A program made the translations under genes and the position numbers. Shown one piece after another: positions 53,801 through 59,800 of a DNA stretch of 64,000 nt. Under the pieces are notes generated by a model. It was not told the origin of the DNA. It worked only from the letters and a program-made list of their open reading frames with translations, and searched no databases. The DNA lies in NCBI GenBank assembly GCA_947247005.1, contig OX365955.1:33707822-33771821 (forward strand), written 5' to 3'. Each line of letters opens with the position of its first letter. Position 1 is the stretch's first letter. Source of the stretch: Spisula solida. Its lineage: Eukaryota > Mollusca > Bivalvia > Venerida > Mactridae.

Positions 53801-56800
53801 ATGTGCGTGGTACTTCATCTTTCAATGTGCCACTACTTTAGTACTAGAAAGTGTGAAGAACGCATGAGTGTGGATAGTGAATAGTGTAAGATAGTTCTGA
53901 AAGATTAATTATGCTGCAGGAACTAATACTATGCTATAATAACTAGGGGTAATTAAATTATATTGAGATGAAGATATCAAATAATCTTTATTTGTCTATC
54001 AAGTGTAACAACCATTTTGCTGCCTGGACGGAGGGTTTTATACGGACACATGTCTGAATGTACAATTTAATATGGTGCTGTACTATATTTGTATTGTTAT
54101 AATACATGCATTGTACAGTGTGCATATTTAATTGAGCAAGTGGTTGTAGAAAATGACCTGTGTTGATAAAAGCTCAGGACTTGGACAATCATTTCACCTC
54201 AGACCATACAGATTGTTAAAATCCTGTACTAATGCACTGCTCCCAAAACCTATGCCATGTTTTTACCAGTCAAATCATATTTACACCTTGTACTATGTGG
54301 GGCTATAATATTATCTGCGGGACTGAAATGTATCTGTGGGTTGAAATGCCGTAATGCATTGCTTTCTTTAACATTACATATGCATAAAAAGACCGATTTG
54401 ATCATTAAATTTTGTTAAACTATCACAATAATAAACTAAACTATGATACATCTGTGGGTGAAAATGCTATAATGCATTGCTTTATTTGACCATAAAATTT
54501 TGTTAACAGTAGTACTTACAATAATTTGTTAGAGTAAAATTGATCATGGTGTGTTTCATGCAATCTTGGTTTGTGTGTGTTAACATTTGTATCTAACAAA
54601 GATGTTCACTGTCTGATGGCCACAATCATGATCACAGGACGATAATATCTAGTTTGGTAATTAGGCAGATTGCCAACATCATTCTGGAACTGTGACCCTA
54701 TGGTTTTCCAAACATTGAGGTCTGACTTGTAGTATAATGTATTTTATTTTTGTGAATTACTTTCAAAATGCTCATGGTTAGCTGTATTGATCACTTAGTG
54801 TCCGTCTTCTGTCCACCATCTTATTTATAAAACAACATCTCATCCTAAACAACTCCACATATTGATCTAACCGGACAGAAATGCTGGTTGTATTTCAAAC
54901 TTATTGAAATGGTTCCGGTTCATTGCATAACTAGGTCATAGAAGCTTCTAAAAACGATCAAATAGATTTAAGAATTGAAAACTTCTCGTCAAAAATCACA
55001 AGGCCTACACATTTCATTTTTGCATGGAGCATTTTCCAAGTTCAAATTAAACCCTGTAATAGAAATTTGCCCATTCTCTGGGATTGTTTGTTCAGGTGCA
55101 ATAATACTCAGATGAGTGATACATGGCCATCTTGGCTCTCATGTTACCTTAAATTCCTAGCATCAATTTTGCCTTGACTATTTCTACTTTTAACATTAGT
55201 TTTTGATTGATTGTTCCAAGCTGTAGCACCCTCTGTTATATAATATATCCATAACTAACCCTCTTATATTATTGTTTTTAGGATGCATATCATCGAAACT
55301 AGTCCCAAAGCCCACGTCTATATAAATGAATGAAAAGAAACTTATGTAAGACAAACAAAATGGCGTCCTGCCGCATATCATTGTACTAAATAATATGTTA
55401 ATATTGTGTACTTATAATAGATCATATATTGTGTTTTTATTTGGATATATTTCTGCTTTTACTATTGTTTTACTCTTGATGGGGTTAAATCTATCAATGT
55501 GATTCTAACTCACTAGTAATACTCGGTCAGACTCAGCCTTTGTCTCATTATAGAGCTTACCACTCAAGTGTTGAAGTGTTTTCTATCATTAACAAGTACT
55601 CTGAAGTCGCGCATTGTTTTTTACCTGACGCAATGAAATTCTATTTTCATTGTTATATGCCCATGTTGACCTTATAATTGATGTCATACTAACAGTTTAA
55701 CTTCTGTGTAATGTTGGTTCAATCCATTTGTAGAACACTTATCTGCTTATCTAGACCAGAGTTTGAACACTTATCACTAAATAAGGGCTCCTATAACCAT
55801 AGAAATGGGCTCCTGAATTGGTTGAAGGATTAACTCTAAATAAGGGCCCCTTTAACCCTAAAGAAGGGCTCCTAGACTAGAGGTTAGAGGGTTAACCCTA
55901 GGATCACTAGAAACTATGATATTAACTGAAAGTAACACTTTAGTATTGTTAGCCGATCCACCTCTTCTTTCATTTCACAAATTGCTTGTCAAATAAGGTA
56001 TGACTGATAATGTAGTAGCACTGGTTAGTTCTACTGACTCCTCCATATCACTGCTGCGTATTGTGGCTTTCTGGTGGTGTGGTCAATAATGATCCATTCA
56101 TTACAGTCATGCCAATCGTAATCCATTGGTATATAATAGAAGTCATGTTGTGAGTCTTGCAAATGAAGTTTGTGGGCAAAAATTTGGATTGGTTAAACAA
56201 AGTCCACGAATGTGAAAGTATTAAGAACATTTTGTGTTACAATTTAATATGTTGTGTAGTTATAGTAATCATAGCAGTCACATACTGTATGTTTGTAGAC
56301 ATTACATTGCATCTCACCTTATGTGAATTAACCCCTCACTCCATAAATGGATACTGTAACATCAATTAGCACAGGTACTCTGTGTCACAGTCTGTTTTTC
56401 CAGTGATGAGTGTGGAGGGAAGACAATCCAATTACAGAAATGGATTTAACGAGAAGCATTATCAAGGGAGATCATTCTTGATATTTGTCGTAAAAACAAA
56501 CCTCTTTATAAACATAAGAAAAGTGTAGGGAGTATGAAGTATAGTGTATAAGAGTAGAAAGAAAAAGCTGCACATGAAATGCACACATATTCTAAGTAAA
56601 ATATCAAGAATGATAGTGCTGCTTGATAAGTCCATGTCTGTTATTGGATTGTCTCCCCTTATTTTAAAATAGTTTATGGAGTAGAGGGTTTAAGTCCAGA
56701 AGGATGGTTTAATCATTATTGTGTGACTGTACACTTCATACCTTAGTTTCGTACTCATCACCATACCATGTTTCTATACTATGTTATATACCTACTTGTA

Positions 56801-59800
56801 TATTTCACATTACAGATGGTTCCTTCGTATTAGTTCTTTAATTAGGATTTAATTGGCGCACTGTAAGGAGATTTTATTCACAGCTAATTCTGTATATAAC
56901 CATATATATGGTGTGGGAATTACTAATATAATTAACTGTGAACATGCTTTGTTGCCAATCCATTTCTTTAACCTTTGGTATTTTTCCAAACCTTGTCAGC
57001 ATTAGATATATACATAGATGTATCACAGTAGATGCATGAGAGTTTAGTCACAGGAGAATTGGAACAAAGGCATAAAATAGTTAAATTTTCTACTTTATGC
57101 AAGCTATCAAAGCCTAACATGGAGACCACCTTATAATATTAAGACCACAAAATTCAGTTTCCATGTTTATCGTTAGATAATGCTTCACATTTACGACATT
57201 TTTACACATATTGACTAAAAATTCTTGTACAATTGAAAAGAGTTTTTCTGTTCCAAAGATGAATTCTTGGTAGGTGTTATAAATCCTAATGCAAGGTTTG
57301 GTTGAATTTAAGATTAAAGATTTGTATGAGTTATGTCCCTTTGTTGTATATCATTGATCTTTTTAAATGCTTCACATTGCTTTGTTGATATAGACAATAT
57401 AAGTCACGGGTGATTAGTGGTATGCTGGTACTACAGAGGTGCTTCAATGTTTCACATTTTGGGTGGTTTTGTATAAACCACCATAGAAATTTGTACTTTT
57501 GTAATGTGTTTAGTTTGTGTGGTCTTGTCTTAGAATCACTATTATAATGATTTGTACTTAAAGAAATTAATAAGTATTTTGCTAACTTGTTCTTCTGTTA
57601 AAGATTATAGAAACTTGTAGGATATTAACCATACTGACAATATATACCTGCCTTGTTTCAAATTGTCTGCCATTTTGATTAGAAACTTTTTTGTGTGTTT
57701 ATAAAAAATCAAACAAAGAGGTTTATGAAACAACTAATAAATACATGTATACTTCAAGATAATCTGATGATGAATTGACAGAGACCATAACTATCTAAGA
57801 TTCTTAGTAATCACAAATTATTAATATATTTTATTAATGGCTTAGCAGGATTGTCAATGGCCAGCAAAGCCAATCAAAATGGCAGACATTGCCAATCAAA
57901 ATGGTCAACAATCCCAATCAAATTGCCAATCAAAATGGCTGACAATGCGAATCAAAATGGTCAACAATGCCAATCAAAATGGCCAACATTGCCAATCAAA
58001 ATGGTCAACAATTCAGAACAAGGGTGGTAAATGAAAAAAAAAAAAAAAGGTGGTAAATGTTGTAAGACTGATTGTGGAAAGTAAAAAGATCAATGGTAAT
58101 GCATGATATATTGTGATTGTTACATTAAAACATACTGATTATAGACTATTATATACATACTCTGTATGTTGTCTAAGGCATGATTGATGTGGTGTTTAAT
58201 GAATGCTTCAATTATTGGGAAACAGATATAAGAAACTGCATGCCTCAATATAAATCTTACTGGCAATACGTCAAACTTACCGATATAGGTTTTGGTTTTA
58301 CTCCAGAATTGGTTACATAGGATAAATGTGTTTTTTTTGTTTTACAGAATTTTATATTAATATTACTCTAGTGTATTTATATTGTTTAGTGAATACCTGA
58401 TTTTGGTGAATACAATTATTTGGTTCCTAGTTTCAGTATTTGAATGTTACAATCGTTTTGGTTTCGTTTTATCATTATTATTTATAGTTTAACTTTACTT
58501 TTACCATACTAATGTCTGACCGTTTTTAGAGGTGATTTGTTTGCTTACTTAGAATGTTTAAATGTAACAAAATGCTGAATTGTTCAATGTCTCTATTATT
58601 AAAAATAAACAGCCTGAAGAAGAAAATATTGTTGCTTATAGAATTAATGGAATTATTCTAAATTACGTTCACAAGTGACTGTGTGTATACTCAATTGCAT
58701 ACATTTAAACTTAGATCAAATTAAAGGAATGAAATGGACTTCCCTATCTTTGCATGTATTGTGCGGAGGTTGAAACAATAGTATAAATATAGTATTAATG
58801 CGGTGCTAACATGACAATGCATGGTGTTGATGGTTGTTGCCGTCTTTATGTATGGAACTATGCACGGTGTTGATGGTTGTTGCCGTCTTTATGTATGGAA
58901 CTATGCACGGTGTTCATGGTTGTTGCCGTCTCTATGTATGGAACTATGCACGGTGTTGATGGTTGTTGCCGTCTCTATGTATGGAACTATATATGGTGTT
59001 GTTGGTTGTTGCCGTCTCTATGTATGGAACTATATATGGTGTTGATGGTTGTTGCCATCTCTATGTATGGAACTATGCACAGTGTTGATGGTTGTTGCCC
59101 TCTCTATGCATGGAACTATATATGGTGTTGTTGGTTGTTGCCGTCTCTATGTATGGAACTATGCACGGTGTTGATGGTTGTTGCCGTCTCTATGTATGGA
59201 ACTATACACGGTGTTGATGGTTGTTGCCGTCTCTATGTATGGAACTATACATGGTGTTGATGGTTGTTGCCGTCTTTATGTATGGAACTATATATGGTGT
59301 TATTGGTTGTTGCCGTCTCTATGTATGGAACTATATATGGTGTTGATGGTTGTTGCCATCTCTATGTATGGAACTATGCACGGTGTTGATGGTTGTTGCC
59401 GTCTCTATGCATGGAACTATATATGGTGTTGTTGGTTGTTGCCGTCTCTATGTATGGAACTATATATGGTGTTGATGGTTGTTGCCATCTCAATGTATGG
59501 AACTATATGAATGAATGAGCATGTGGTCTTCGACTGGTTATATCTTGACTGTACTATGCCTAATTATGTACTGGTAGTACCCCATGTGCGTACATTCAAC
59601 ACTGGTTGATATTTATCAATAAACTTATATGCAACTTTTTTGTTATCATCAAGAAACTAGTGTTTGGTTGATAGTTTTACTAAGAAGTCTTGATTTACTT
59701 AAATATATAGTATATAGCATAGCAAGAGTCTGTAATTGTTTTGAAAAGATGTTGTTAGTTATGTTATAGTCATGTTATGTGTTAAGTCCCAGTGTATAAA

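Noticed and set aside
58821..59510. Open frames of 74-127 residues rich in Cys and Tyr
   Set aside because: They come from the 43-bp minisatellite, which lacks stops in several frames. They have no start context, splice fit or homology.
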